From NCBI RefSeq assembly GCF_030269665.1, contig NZ_BSTS01000012.1, positions 62,001 through 126,000 on the forward strand: a stretch of 64,000 nt of DNA. Direction: 5' to 3'. Source of the DNA: Actinomycetospora sp. NBRC 106375. GTDB taxonomy: Bacteria; Actinomycetota; Actinomycetes; Mycobacteriales; Pseudonocardiaceae. This document shows, in pieces, positions 1 to 7,820 of this stretch. Each line of letters starts with the position of its first letter. Position 1 is the first letter of the stretch. Position numbers and translations under genes: made by a program. The notes beneath the pieces were generated by a model. That model saw only the letters and a list, made by a program, of their open reading frames with translations, did no database searches and had not been told where the DNA came from.

Positions 1-158
1 AGGTCGTGGGCGACGAGCACCGCCGTCGTCCGCGTCCGCTCCCCGGCGCTGCCGGTCGCCGCGCACCGCACCGCGGCCGCCACTGCCGCGGTCGCGACAC
101 GGTCGGCGCCGCTCACCAGCGTCAGCCCGGCCCGGGCGATCTCCGCACCCTCCGGCAT
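1..158 (-). CDS. N-terminal fragment of a possible Mrf/CobW-like protein (partial)
   Basis: An open reading frame runs off the left edge; only about 52 N-terminal residues are visible, starting at an ATG at 158. The readable start has a short hydrophobic strand (LTLVSGAD) followed by Ala/Val-rich helix and a second strand (TTAVLVAHD). This pattern resembles the N-terminus of the zinc-responsive ribosome-hibernation recruiting factor Mrf, a CobW relative whose N-terminus lacks a proper P-loop. Position supports this more than sequence: it is divergent from zinc-free L33/L36 genes and shares their Zur-like palindrome, as Mrf genes often do in actinobacteria. The match is from memory of the family and covers a very short stretch, so the identity is tentative. 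Confidence 0.4.
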   Translation of the reverse strand, partial: MPEGAEIARAGLTLVSGADRVATAAVAAAVRCAATGSAGERTRTTAVLVAHD

Positions 159-184
159 ACAACTCCCTCCGTCGGCGTTACCGT

Positions 185-199
185 GAACGATAATCGTTC
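185..199. promoter_or_regulatory. Zur-like operator palindrome
   Basis: A perfect 15-base inverted repeat, GAACGAT-A-ATCGTTC, lies 20 bases before the L33 start and 27 bases from the divergent start at 158. Its AT-rich centre with TNATNAT-like arms matches the general form of actinobacterial Zur/Fur boxes. Its place between zinc-free ribosomal protein genes and a possible Mrf gene fits Zur repression when zinc is plentiful. Binding is inferred. Confidence 0.65.
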
Positions 200-218
200 T
201 CAACAAGGAGGGGAACCG

Positions 219-383
219 GTGGCCCGCAACGACGTCCGCCCGATCGTCAAGCTGCGCTCGACGGCCGGGACCGGCACGACCTACGTGACCCGCAAGAACC
301 GCCGCAACGACCCGGACCGGCTCGTGCTGCGCAAGTACGACGCCCGCGTCGGTCGCCACGTCGACTTCCGCGAGGAGCGCTGA
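219..383 (+). CDS. rpmG: 50S ribosomal protein L33, zinc-independent (C-) paralogue
   Basis: This 54-residue basic protein is a component of the large ribosomal subunit. The sequence has the L33 core ([25 protein letters not shown] start, then [15 protein letters not shown]) and the usual length. It has no cysteine, so the two CxxC zinc-ribbon pairs of the zinc-binding form are absent. This is the C- paralogue that replaces the zinc form under zinc limitation. The GTG start at 219 is preceded by AAGGAGGGG at a good distance (about 205-213). L36 follows 33 bases downstream in the same direction, so the two are probably co-transcribed from the promoter that carries the Zur-like palindrome. Confidence 0.92.
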   Translation: MARNDVRPIVKLRSTAGTGTTYVTRKNRRNDPDRLVLRKYDARVGRHVDFREER

Positions 384-416
384 GCGCTCCTCCGACCCCG
401 TCAGGGAGGAGAGGCC

Positions 417-539
417 ATGAAGGTCCGCGCGTCGCTGAAGGCGCTCGAGCAGAAGCCGGGATCGCGCGTCGTGCGCCGGCACGGCAAGGTCCTGGTGATC
501 AACAAGCGGAACCCGCGCTGGAAGGCCCGGCAGGCCTGA
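417..539 (+). CDS. rpmJ: 50S ribosomal protein L36, zinc-independent paralogue
   Basis: A 40-residue protein beginning [19 protein letters not shown], the typical beginning of the alternative L36 of actinobacteria, and ending [12 protein letters not shown]. The zinc-binding Cys/His set of classical L36 is missing, matching the C- form of the adjacent L33. The ATG at 417 has a strong ribosome-binding site (GGGAGGAGAGG, about 404-414). It is the second gene of a two-gene operon and probably shares the Zur-type control upstream of L33. Downstream is a short tandem repeat of CTGAGCCGGGG before the convergent gene at 572. Confidence 0.9.
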   Translation: MKVRASLKALEQKPGSRVVRRHGKVLVINKRNPRWKARQA

Positions 540-571
540 GCCGGGGCTGAGCCGGGGCTGAGCCGGCCGGC

Positions 572-880
572 CTACGCCTGCTCCGGCGGCGTGTCGGTGA
601 CCCGCAGCAGCAGGGCGAGGAAGGCGTCGGCCTGCAACCGCCCGCCGCTGCGGGGCACCTCCCCCCGGCGCTCGTCATCGGCCGCCAGCTCCTCGCCGAT
701 GCGCCCCATGGCGCGCACCAGCGGGTCGGCGAGCTCCGGCGGCACGTCGCCCAGCAGCTCGAGCGACCCGTCCTCGCGGCGCTGCGTGGACAGGTGCGCG
801 AGGGCCCGGCGCAGCACCCTGCGCGGCTCCCCGGCCACCAGGTCCGCGTCGTCCCCGCCGTCCCCGCCCGCCGTCGTCAT
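572..880 (-). CDS. Conserved-looking hypothetical protein, 102 aa
   Basis: I do not recognise this protein. Starting at the ATG at 880 it has a short acidic, Gly-rich N-terminus (MTTAGGDGGDDADLV), then a mostly helical stretch with many Arg, Leu and Glu (RRVLRRALAHLS, PPELADPLVRAMGRIGEELAADDERR) and an end containing QADAFLALLLRVTD. No signal peptide, membrane segment or cysteine motif is visible. It is convergent with rpmJ and divergent from the AraC regulator, whose GTG start lies 67 bases away. Third-position GC fits real coding on this strand. An upstream in-frame extension exists but shows no ribosome-binding site. Confidence 0.6.
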   Translation of the reverse strand: MTTAGGDGGDDADLVAGEPRRVLRRALAHLSTQRREDGSLELLGDVPPELADPLVRAMGRIGEELAADDERRGEVPRSGGRLQADAFLALLLRVTDTPPEQA

Positions 881-947
881 CCCCGCAGTGTGCCGCGCGG
901 CTCCGAGACCGTTCCGTGGGGACGGGCGCCGGGCTACCGTCGGGGCG

Positions 948-1862
948 GTGGCGGTCTGGGACATCGCGACGCTGCCGGCGCGCGAGCAGTTCTCGTACTG
1001 GCACGAGGTCATCTGCCAGGCCTTCGTCCCGCTCACCCCGCACCGCACCACCGACGAGACGGGGTTCGCCGCCAAGGTCGAGACCCGGGCGCTCGCGGGC
1101 CTCAACCGGGCCCGGCTGCGCTCCCGTCCCCAGCGCACCGACCACGGGCCGCGCGAGGTGGCCCGCACCGCCGGCGCGTACTACTTCGTCAACCTGCAGC
1201 TCGCCGGCCGCTGCGTGACCACGGTCGGCGAGCACACGAGCGTCGTCCGCGCGGGCGAGCTCGTCGTCGTCGACACCGCGGAGCCGTACTTCTTCGAGCT
1301 GGACCGGCCCTGGCAGATGCTGTCGTTCCGCGTCCCGCACGGCGAGCTCGACGCGAAGCTGCACGGGCGGCGACCGCGGCTCGGCCGGGCCGTCACCGCC
1401 ACGGGGGCCGGGGCCGCGGTGGCCGCGCTCATGCCCGCGCTGTGGTCGCTCGACGCCGCCGACCCTGCGGCGGGCGAGCTCGCCGAGTCCTTTGCGACCG
1501 CGGTGGCGGCGGCGACCGCCGGAGCGCCCGCGGAGCGACCGCGGGCCGGCGTCACCCGCGCCGCGGTCCTCGCCCACGTCGAGCGCCACCTCGGCGACCG
1601 CGACCTCACCGTCGCCGGCGTGTGCCGGCTCTTCGCCATCTCGCCCCGCACGCTGCACCACCTCTTCGCCGGCACCGGCGAGTCGTTCGCCGCGACGGTG
1701 CGGCACCGGCGTCTGGACCGGTGCGCGGCGGTGCTCGCCGACCCCGCGACCACGGCGACGGTCACCGCGGTCGCCCGCGCGCACGGGTTCGACGACCCGA
1801 CGGCGTTCGCGCGGGCGTTCCGGCGCCGGTTCGGGGTCTCGCCGCGGGAGCGGCGCCCGTAG
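948..1862 (+). CDS. AraC/XylS-family transcriptional activator
   Basis: A 304-residue regulator. The N-terminal two thirds (about 1-190) look like the cupin-like AraC_binding_2 sensing domain (EQFSYWHEVICQAFVPL at the start, then RAGELVVVDTAEPYFF). The last 100 residues hold two helix-turn-helix units: DLTVAGVCRLFAISPRTLHHLF and the signature TVTAVARAHGFDDPTAFARAFRRRFGVSP. Proteins of this build control catabolic genes for aromatic or other small organic acids. It lies 78 bases before the acyl-CoA dehydrogenase gene and just upstream of the CoA-ligase/hydroxylase block, so it may sense a substrate of that pathway. I chose the GTG at 948 because the homology-like region begins at once (AVWDIATLPAREQF). 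Longer upstream frames overlap the divergent gene. Confidence 0.85.
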   Translation: MAVWDIATLPAREQFSYWHEVICQAFVPLTPHRTTDETGFAAKVETRALAGLNRARLRSRPQRTDHGPREVARTAGAYYFVNLQLAGRCVTTVGEHTSVVRAGELVVVDTAEPYFFELDRPWQMLSFRVPHGELDAKLHGRRPRLGRAVTATGAGAAVAALMPALWSLDAADPAAGELAESFATAVAAATAGAPAERPRAGVTRAAVLAHVERHLGDRDLTVAGVCRLFAISPRTLHHLFAGTGESFAATVRHRRLDRCAAVLADPATTATVTAVARAHGFDDPTAFARAFRRRFGVSPRERRP

Positions 1863-1940
1863 TCGGCGTGCACGAACGGCACGGTGCGGTGCCCGGAAAG
1901 CCGAGACGGTGCCGACGGGCCGCGCCACGCTCTGCAGAGC

Positions 1941-3167
1941 ATGACCGTGTCCTTCCTGCTGAGCCCCGAGCAAGAACAGCTCAAGGCCGCCGCCCGCGCC
2001 TTCGCCGAGGAGCACCTGCGCGACCTCGCCGCCGCCGTCCGCACCGAGCCGGACCCGCTGACCCGGGCGCTGCTGGCCCGCCCGGTTTTCGAGAAGGCCG
2101 TCGGGCAGGGCTTCCTCAAGGGCCTCATCCCGGCCCCGGTCGGCGGCACCGCCGCGAACGGCGTCGATGCAGCGATCTTCGTCGAAGAGTGGGCGGTGCA
2201 CAGCCCCGACGTCACGATCTCGATGGCCGGCCCGCTCATCGCGCTCGCGCCGGTCTACGAGGCCGGCACGCCCGAGCAGGTCGCGCGCTTCGTCGCGCCG
2301 TTCCTCGCCGACTCCGGGGCACCGCTCGCGGCGACGGCCTACAGCGAGCCCGAGGGCAGCGCGAACTTCGACAGCCCGACGGGCACGCGGACCACCGCGA
2401 CACCCGACGGCGACCACTACGTCATCGCCGGCCGCAAGGCGTGGGCGTCGCACCTGTCGGGCTGGGACGGCGACGGCCCGGACCTCATGACCATCGTCTG
2501 CCGGGCACCGGGCGGCATCTCGCTGATCGTCGCCGAGCGGGAGCACCTCGCCGGGCACGTCGAGGTCGAGGAGCACTACGACCTGCCCGGCCTGCGCGGT
2601 TGCCTGACCTCGCGGGTGCGCCTCCACGACGTCCGCGTGCCGAAGGCGAACCTGCTCGGCGCCGAGGGCCAGGGGGCCGCGCTGACCCGCAACGCCTTCC
2701 TGCCGAGCGGCGCCTCGATCGGCATCTTCGCCGTCGCCGCGATGCGGGGCGCCTTCGACGTCGCGCTGCGCTTCGCCACCACGGAGACGCGCGGGGGCCC
2801 GACGCCGATCATCGACCACCAGGCGGTGTCGGACGTCCTCGCCGACGCCAAGGGGAGGATCGAGGCCACGCGGCTGCTGGCCTGGCGCGCGCTCGACGCC
2901 GTCCTCGCCCAGCACCCGTCGGCGCCCGAGCTGGCCCTGCACGCCAAGGTCTTCGGCTCCGAGACCGGCGTGGACGTGATCAACGACCTCGTCAAGCTGG
3001 TGGGCGTGACCTCGTACGACGCGCGGTTCCCGATCGTCGAGTACCTCAACGAGGCGCTGGCCTACCCGATCATCGAGGGCAGCAACATCGGGGTGCGCCG
3101 CCGCCAGCTCCAGGACCTGTTCCGCGCCCCGGGCTACGACCCGCTCGCGGCGTCCGGGATGACCTAG
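1941..3167 (+). CDS. Acyl-CoA dehydrogenase family protein
   Basis: A 408-residue flavoenzyme of the acyl-CoA dehydrogenase superfamily, which removes alpha/beta hydrogens from a CoA thioester and passes the electrons to ETF (an etfBA pair lies at 16.7-18.5 kb). Its N-terminal helical region contains LSPEQEQLKAAARAFAEEHL. The central beta domain has AYSEPEGSANFDSPTGTRTT and KAWASHLSG, and the C-terminal helix ends YPIIEGSNIGVRRRQLQDLF. In that last motif a Glu stands where the catalytic base of many family members sits (YEGTS-type motif). It follows the AraC regulator, and its last four bases overlap the convergent PadR gene. The substrate cannot be read from the sequence. Confidence 0.85.
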   Translation: MTVSFLLSPEQEQLKAAARAFAEEHLRDLAAAVRTEPDPLTRALLARPVFEKAVGQGFLKGLIPAPVGGTAANGVDAAIFVEEWAVHSPDVTISMAGPLIALAPVYEAGTPEQVARFVAPFLADSGAPLAATAYSEPEGSANFDSPTGTRTTATPDGDHYVIAGRKAWASHLSGWDGDGPDLMTIVCRAPGGISLIVAEREHLAGHVEVEEHYDLPGLRGCLTSRVRLHDVRVPKANLLGAEGQGAALTRNAFLPSGASIGIFAVAAMRGAFDVALRFATTETRGGPTPIIDHQAVSDVLADAKGRIEATRLLAWRALDAVLAQHPSAPELALHAKVFGSETGVDVINDLVKLVGVTSYDARFPIVEYLNEALAYPIIEGSNIGVRRRQLQDLFRAPGYDPLAASGMT

Positions 3168-3739
3168 GAAACCTCGTCGACCAGCGCCGTCCAGAAGCGC
3201 AGGGCGGCGTGCTCCATCTCGAGCCCGAGCCGCAGGGTGATCATCCGCTTCGCGACGGCGTCGAGGTCGGCGTAGCGCGCCTGCATGTCCTCGTAGACCG
3301 CGATCCGCTCGCGGTGGGCGGCGATCTGCTCGCGCGCCAGCCGCTCGACGTCGCCGGGCTCGGCGACCTCGTTGAAGAACAGCTTGAGCTCGGCGATGTC
3401 GCGCATCTGGAAGTGCTCGGGCGTGGGCTCCGCGAGCCAGGCCTTGAGCTCGGCGCGCCCGCTGTCGGTGAGCCGGAACGTGCGCCGGCGCCGGCCCTGC
3501 GCCTCGGTCTCCGCCGCCAGCAGGCCGAGCTCGGCCAGGCGCTGCGGCTCGGAGTAGAGCTGGGCGTGCGGGAAGTGCCAGAAGTAGCCGATGGAGCGCC
3601 CGACCGCCCGCTTGAGGTCGTAGGACGTCGACGGCCCCCGCAGCGCGATCGTGCCGAGCACGACGTAGGAGGTCGGGGAGAGCCGGTCGGCCACGGGCAC
3701 GGAGCGTACCCACTCTTGCCCGTCGAGTGTCCATGTCAT
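3164..3739 (-). CDS. PadR-family transcriptional regulator
   Basis: A 191-residue repressor. The N-terminal winged helix is clear (LSPTSYVVLGTIALRGPSTSYDLKRAVGRSIGYFWHFPHAQLYSEPQRLAELGLL, with the wing EAQGRRRRTFRLTDSGRAELKAWL). A C-terminal dimerisation region rich in helices (about 110-190) includes HRERIAVYEDMQARYADLDAVAKRM. PadR proteins typically repress aromatic-acid genes and release DNA on binding the substrate or its CoA ester. The ATG at 3739 was chosen because it leads directly into the family start. It lies within the left arm of the inverted repeat at 3738-3760 shared with the divergent acyl-CoA ligase gene, suggesting auto-repression and control of the ligase/hydroxylase operon. 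Confidence 0.88.
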   Translation of the reverse strand: MTWTLDGQEWVRSVPVADRLSPTSYVVLGTIALRGPSTSYDLKRAVGRSIGYFWHFPHAQLYSEPQRLAELGLLAAETEAQGRRRRTFRLTDSGRAELKAWLAEPTPEHFQMRDIAELKLFFNEVAEPGDVERLAREQIAAHRERIAVYEDMQARYADLDAVAKRMITLRLGLEMEHAALRFWTALVDEVS

Positions 3740-3760
3740 ACCGTCCGAAACAGACCGTAT
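3738..3760. promoter_or_regulatory. Candidate PadR operator between padR and the CoA-ligase gene
   Basis: The inverted repeat ATACCGTC-N7-GACCGTAT (7 of 8 positions pair) lies in the short divergent intergenic region. It covers the padR start codon and lies about 30 bases before the ligase start. A long spaced palindrome at this place is typical for PadR auto-regulation; binding by this PadR is inferred. Confidence 0.5.
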
Positions 3761-3791
3761 GCGGCGGAGCATGATCGGGAGGCGGGACCGG

Positions 3792-5393
3792 ATGGACCTC
3801 GCGACGGCGTGGACGTGGGCGGTCGACCGCTTCCCCGCACGCCGGGCCGTCGGCGGGCCGGCCCCGATGACCTACGCGCAATGGGACGCCCGCACCGCCC
3901 GCCTGGCCCACGCCCTGCGCGGTCTCGGGGTGCGCCGCGGCGACCGGGTCGCGCTCGTGCTCGTCGGCGGCGAGCCGGCGGCGTCGCTGCACCTCGCCGC
4001 GCAGCGCCTCGGGGCGGTCGCCACGCCGCTCTCGCCGCGGTTCGGCCCGCCCGAACTCGCGCATTGCCTGGCCGACGCGGCGCCCGCGCTCGTCGTCAGC
4101 GAAGCCGCCACCGCTGAGGCGACCGCGACGGCGATGGGCGACGAGCGCATCCGCCCGGTGACGCACCTGGGGGTGGCCGACCTCGAGCGACGGGCCGCCG
4201 ACCAGCCCGACACCGCGCCGTCGGACCCGCCCGGCGCCGACGACGTCAGCGTCATGCTCTACACCTCCGGCACCACCGGGCGGCCGAAGGGCGTGCCGCG
4301 CACCCACCGCGCCGAGCACGCCGCGGCCGTCGCGCACCTCGTGCAGACGGGTCAGCGCCCGGGCGACGTCGTCCTCGGCGTCATGCCGCTGTTCCACACG
4401 ATGGGCGTGCGGACCCTGCTCGCGACGGTGCTCGCGGGCGGGACGTGGGTGCCGCAGGCCCGGTTCGACGCCGCCGAGGCCGCCGAGCTGATCGCGCGCG
4501 AGCGGGTCACCTCGCTCTACCTCGTGCCGACGATGTTCTGGACCCTGCTGCGCGAGGCCTCGCCGTCGGCCCTGGGCGGGGTGCGGCGGCTCGCCTACGC
4601 GGGCGCGCCGATGGCGCCCGCGCTGGCGGAGCGGCTGGTCGAGACTGTGGCGCCGGAGGCGTTCGTCAACCACTTCGGCTCCACCGAGATCTACACGTTC
4701 ACGATCGGCCCGGACGTCGCCGCGAAGCCGGGCTGCGCGGGGCGGGCGGGGATGTTCAGCCGCGTGCGCCTCATCGACCCGTCCCCCGGCGCGGGACCCG
4801 ACGACGAGGTCGCGCCGGGCGAGCAGGGCCAGGTCGCGGTGTCGATGGCGAGCCCGGAGGCGTTCGGGGGCTACTGGCTGCGCCCGGACGCGACCGCGAA
4901 GGCCGTGCGCGGGGGCTGGTACTTCACCGGCGACCTCGCCGTGGCCGACGACGACGGCGACCTCTGGGTCAGCGGCCGCGTCGACGACATGATCAACACC
5001 GGTGGCGAGAACGTCTACCCCGACGAGATCGAGGCCGCGCTCGCGTTCTGCCCGGCGGTCGCCGACGTCGTCGTGGTCGGGCTGCCCGACGAGCGCTGGG
5101 GGCAGGCGGTGACGGCGTTCGTCGTGCCCGGTGCCGGGATCGCGCCGGCGGACGCCGTGCGGGGCGCCGAGTCCTGGGCGCGCGATCGGCTGCCGTCGCT
5201 GCGCCGGCCGAAGCGCGTGATCGCGATCGACGCCGTGCCCCGCTCGGCGGTCGGCAAGACCCTGCGCCGCGTGCTCGTGAGCGGGGACTACACGGCGCTC
5301 GCGGACACGGCCGGCGGGGTCCCGAGCGAAGGGCACCTCCGCTCGGGTCGACCGAGCGAAGGGCACCTCCGCTCGGATCGGGCGACGCCGTGA
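3792..5393 (+). CDS. Acyl-CoA ligase (AMP-forming, ANL superfamily)
   Basis: A 533-residue enzyme that adenylates a carboxylic acid and transfers it to CoA. It has the P-loop-like motif YTSGTTGRPKGVPRTH (about 155-170), the adenylate-binding NHFGSTEIYTFT, the hinge/A8 region GDLAVADDDGDLWVSGRVDDMINTGGENVYPDEIE and the C-terminal catalytic Lys in AVGKTLRR. The ATG at 3792 follows GGGAGGCGGG; earlier in-frame ATGs at 3759 and 3771 overlap the operator. It is the first gene of the ligase-hydroxylase-hydratase operon, overlapping the hydroxylase large-subunit start by four bases. The last 25 or so residues (VPSEGHLRSGRPSEGHLRS) are a tandem duplicate encoded by two hairpin repeats at 5321-5376, an odd tail outside the fold. 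The substrate is unknown; an aromatic or short branched acid is plausible. Confidence 0.88.
   Translation: MDLATAWTWAVDRFPARRAVGGPAPMTYAQWDARTARLAHALRGLGVRRGDRVALVLVGGEPAASLHLAAQRLGAVATPLSPRFGPPELAHCLADAAPALVVSEAATAEATATAMGDERIRPVTHLGVADLERRAADQPDTAPSDPPGADDVSVMLYTSGTTGRPKGVPRTHRAEHAAAVAHLVQTGQRPGDVVLGVMPLFHTMGVRTLLATVLAGGTWVPQARFDAAEAAELIARERVTSLYLVPTMFWTLLREASPSALGGVRRLAYAGAPMAPALAERLVETVAPEAFVNHFGSTEIYTFTIGPDVAAKPGCAGRAGMFSRVRLIDPSPGAGPDDEVAPGEQGQVAVSMASPEAFGGYWLRPDATAKAVRGGWYFTGDLAVADDDGDLWVSGRVDDMINTGGENVYPDEIEAALAFCPAVADVVVVGLPDERWGQAVTAFVVPGAGIAPADAVRGAESWARDRLPSLRRPKRVIAIDAVPRSAVGKTLRRVLVSGDYTALADTAGGVPSEGHLRSGRPSEGHLRSDRATP
5321..5376. repeat. Two tandem hairpin repeats inside the ligase 3' end
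   Basis: Two copies of a unit with inverted ends: CCCGAGCG (5321-5328), an 11-base loop, CGCTCGGG (5340-5347); then CCGAGCG (5352-5358), the same loop AAGGGCACCTC, CGCTCGG (5370-5376). The core GAGCGAAGG-GCACC recurs in the terminator hairpin at 16629-16679, so it may belong to a dispersed repeat family. Confidence 0.8.
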
Positions 5394-7777
5394 GCTGGAC
5401 GCCGGCACGCGACGAGGACGCGGCCCTTGTGGCGGGCGCCGGGCGGTTCGTCGACGACCTCGACCCGCTGCCCGGGACGCTCGTCGCCGCGGTCGTGCGC
5501 AGCCCGCACCCGCACGCGCGGATCCGCGCGGCTGACCTCGAGGCCGCCCGCGCGCACCCCGGCGTTGCGGCGGTGATCGGGCCCGACGAGGTGCGCGCGG
5601 CCGTGCGCCCGTTCCCGCTCTCGACCACGACGCCGATGCCCTACCTGCCGTCCGCGACCGACGCCGCGCGCTACGTCGGCGAGCCCGTCGCCGTCGTCGT
5701 CGCGACCGACCGCTACGTCGCCGAGGACGCCTGCGAGCTGGTGGCGATCGACTACGAGCCGCTGGACGTCGTCGTCGACACCCGGTCGGCGCTGTCGGAC
5801 GACGCGGTCCTGCTGCACCCCGAGGCGGGCACGAACGTCGCCACGGACCGCACGTTCTCGTTCGGGCCGGTCGACGACGCCTTCGACCGCGCCGACCACG
5901 TCGTGCACGGCGAGTACACGTTCCCGCGCTACTCGTCGGTGCCGATGGAGTGCTACGGGGTGGTGGCGCACTGGGGTGTCGACGCCGTCGAGGTGTGGGC
6001 CAACTTCCACGGCCCGTTCACGATGGTCCCGGTCGTCGCCGGGGCCCTCGGGGTGCCGGTCTCCCGGCTGCGGCTGCACGTGCCGGCCGACATCGGCGGC
6101 AGCTTCGGCATCAAGTCCGGCATCTACCCGTACGTGGTGCTCATGGCGCTGGCGTCAAAGCACGCGGGCCGGCCGGTGCGCTGGACCGAGGACCGCGTCG
6201 AGCACCTGCTGTCCAGCTCGTCCGGGGCCGGGCGGGTGATGACGTTCTCGGCGGCGGTCGGTGCCGACGGGACGGTCGACGCCCTGCGTGTCGACCTCGT
6301 CGACGACGTCGGCGCGTACCTGCGCCCGCCCGAGCCGAGCACGCTCTACCGCTGCTTCGGCAACATCACCGGGGCCTACGACGTGCCCGCCGTCGCGATC
6401 CGCGCCCGCGCCGTCGTCACCAACCGCGCCCCGACCGGGCTCAACCGGGGCTTCGGCGGGCAGCAGCTCTACTTCGGGCTCGAGCGGCTGATGGACGCCG
6501 TCGCCGGCCGGACCGGGCTGGACGTCGCCGAGGTCCGCCGGCGCAACCTCGTGCGCTCCTTCCCGCACCGCACGCCGACCGGCGGGCTCTACGACTCCGG
6601 CGACTACACGGGAGCGCTGGACCTGCTGCTCGCCAAGGGCGGGTACGACGAGCTGCGGACGCGCCAGTCGCTGGCCCGGGCCGAGGGGGCGTACTACGGC
6701 GTCGGGCTGGCGCTCGTCGTCGACCCGTCCGGCACCAACATCGGCTACGTGGGGCTCGCGACGCCGGCCGCCGACCGCAAGCCCGGCCGCGACAAGTCGG
6801 GGTCGACGGAGATCGTGCGCGCGTCGGTGGACCTGCAGGGCGTGGTGACGGTCCTGCTCGGCTCGGTGCCCCAGGGCCAGGGGCACGCGACGGTGGCGCG
6901 CCGGGTGGCGGCGTCGCGGCTGGGGCTGCCGGTCTCGCAGGTCCGCGCGACCGTGGACATGGACACCGCCTCGACGCCCTGGACGGTGACGTCGGGCAGC
7001 TACTCGTCGCGCTTCGCGCCGCTGGTGACGAGCGCCGTGATCGCGGCGGTGGACCGGCTGGCGGAGACGGTGCGCGCCGGGGCGTCGGTGCTGCTGGGTG
7101 TCGACGCGTCCGGTCTCGAGCTCGCGGACGGCTCGGTGCGCGACCCGGCATCCGGCGCGTCGTGTCTCTTCCGGCACGCGGCGGGCGTCGTGCACTGGGA
7201 CCCGGGCGCGCTGCCGGCGGGCTCGCCGGCCCGGCTCTCGACCGAGGGCGAGTTCGTGCCGCCGGAGGCCGTCGCGGCGACCGCCGAGGACCGGATCAAC
7301 TCGTCGCTCTGCTACGGGTTCGTGGCCGAGATGGTGGGCGTGCGGATCGACGCCGCGACGCTGGAGGTCACCCTCGACCGGGTCGCGACCGTGCACGACG
7401 CCGGCACGATCCTCGACCCGGTGCTGCTCGAGGGGCAGGTGCTCGGGGCGCTGGTGCACGGGCTCGGCGGCGCGGCGTACGAGGAGTTCCGCTACTCCCC
7501 CGCGGGCCAGCCGACGTCGGCGACCTTCCTCGACTACCTGTGCCCGACCAGCGCGGAGACGGCGTTCGAGCTGGTGAGCGACCACGTCTCGTCGCCCTCG
7601 CCGCTGACCCCGCTCGGCGCCAAGGGCTGCGGCGAGGGCAGCTCGATGAGCCTGCCGGTGGCCTACGCCAACGCCGTCGCCGACGCCCTGGCCCCCGCCG
7701 GCGTCCCCGTCACCTCCCTGCCCCTGCACGGTTCCGTGCTCCACGACCTCCTTCGTGAGCAGTTGGCGCCCCGATAG
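5390..7777 (+). CDS. Molybdenum hydroxylase large (MoCo) subunit, xanthine-dehydrogenase/CoxL superfamily
   Basis: A 795-residue catalytic subunit. Such proteins bind molybdopterin cytosine dinucleotide and hydroxylate or reduce heteroaromatic, purine or CoA-thioester substrates using water. Visible family features are GAGRFVDDL near the N-terminus, PADIGGSFGIKSG, the substrate-loop region TGLNRGFGGQQ, the cofactor stretch GSVPQGQGHATVARRVAA, and the C-terminal LGAKGCGEGSS with the conserved active-site Glu. The loop lacks the Cys-containing AYRCSFR signature of form I CO dehydrogenase, so a CO-oxidising role is not supported. The GTG start overlaps the ligase stop (GTGA). FAD and 2Fe-2S subunit genes follow after an enoyl-CoA hydratase, giving an L-(ech)-M-S order. 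The stop codon lies in the loop of the perfect hairpin at 7755-7794. Confidence 0.87.
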   Translation: MSWTPARDEDAALVAGAGRFVDDLDPLPGTLVAAVVRSPHPHARIRAADLEAARAHPGVAAVIGPDEVRAAVRPFPLSTTTPMPYLPSATDAARYVGEPVAVVVATDRYVAEDACELVAIDYEPLDVVVDTRSALSDDAVLLHPEAGTNVATDRTFSFGPVDDAFDRADHVVHGEYTFPRYSSVPMECYGVVAHWGVDAVEVWANFHGPFTMVPVVAGALGVPVSRLRLHVPADIGGSFGIKSGIYPYVVLMALASKHAGRPVRWTEDRVEHLLSSSSGAGRVMTFSAAVGADGTVDALRVDLVDDVGAYLRPPEPSTLYRCFGNITGAYDVPAVAIRARAVVTNRAPTGLNRGFGGQQLYFGLERLMDAVAGRTGLDVAEVRRRNLVRSFPHRTPTGGLYDSGDYTGALDLLLAKGGYDELRTRQSLARAEGAYYGVGLALVVDPSGTNIGYVGLATPAADRKPGRDKSGSTEIVRASVDLQGVVTVLLGSVPQGQGHATVARRVAASRLGLPVSQVRATVDMDTASTPWTVTSGSYSSRFAPLVTSAVIAAVDRLAETVRAGASVLLGVDASGLELADGSVRDPASGASCLFRHAAGVVHWDPGALPAGSPARLSTEGEFVPPEAVAATAEDRINSSLCYGFVAEMVGVRIDAATLEVTLDRVATVHDAGTILDPVLLEGQVLGALVHGLGGAAYEEFRYSPAGQPTSATFLDYLCPTSAETAFELVSDHVSSPSPLTPLGAKGCGEGSSMSLPVAYANAVADALAPAGVPVTSLPLHGSVLHDLLREQLAPR

Positions 7778-7794
7778 GGGCGCCAACTGCTCAC
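7755..7794. terminator. Perfect 18-bp hairpin with GATA loop spanning the large-subunit stop codon
   Basis: The arms GTGAGCAGTTGGCGCCCC (7755-7772) and its exact complement (7777-7794) flank a four-base GATA loop, and the TAG stop of the upstream gene lies at the loop edge. No T-run follows. It resembles the hairpins at 13955-13994 and 36408-36451 in its GTGAGC ends and tetraloop, so it may be a mobile palindrome that also works as an attenuator before the hydratase gene. Confidence 0.75.
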
Positions 7795-7820
7795 GTACCC
7801 GACCACGACGAAGGGTTCCC

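Noticed and set aside
5390-7777. Calling the MoCo subunit an aerobic CO dehydrogenase (coxL).
   Set aside because: The active-site loop reads GLNRGFGG and lacks the Cys-bearing signature of form I CoxL.
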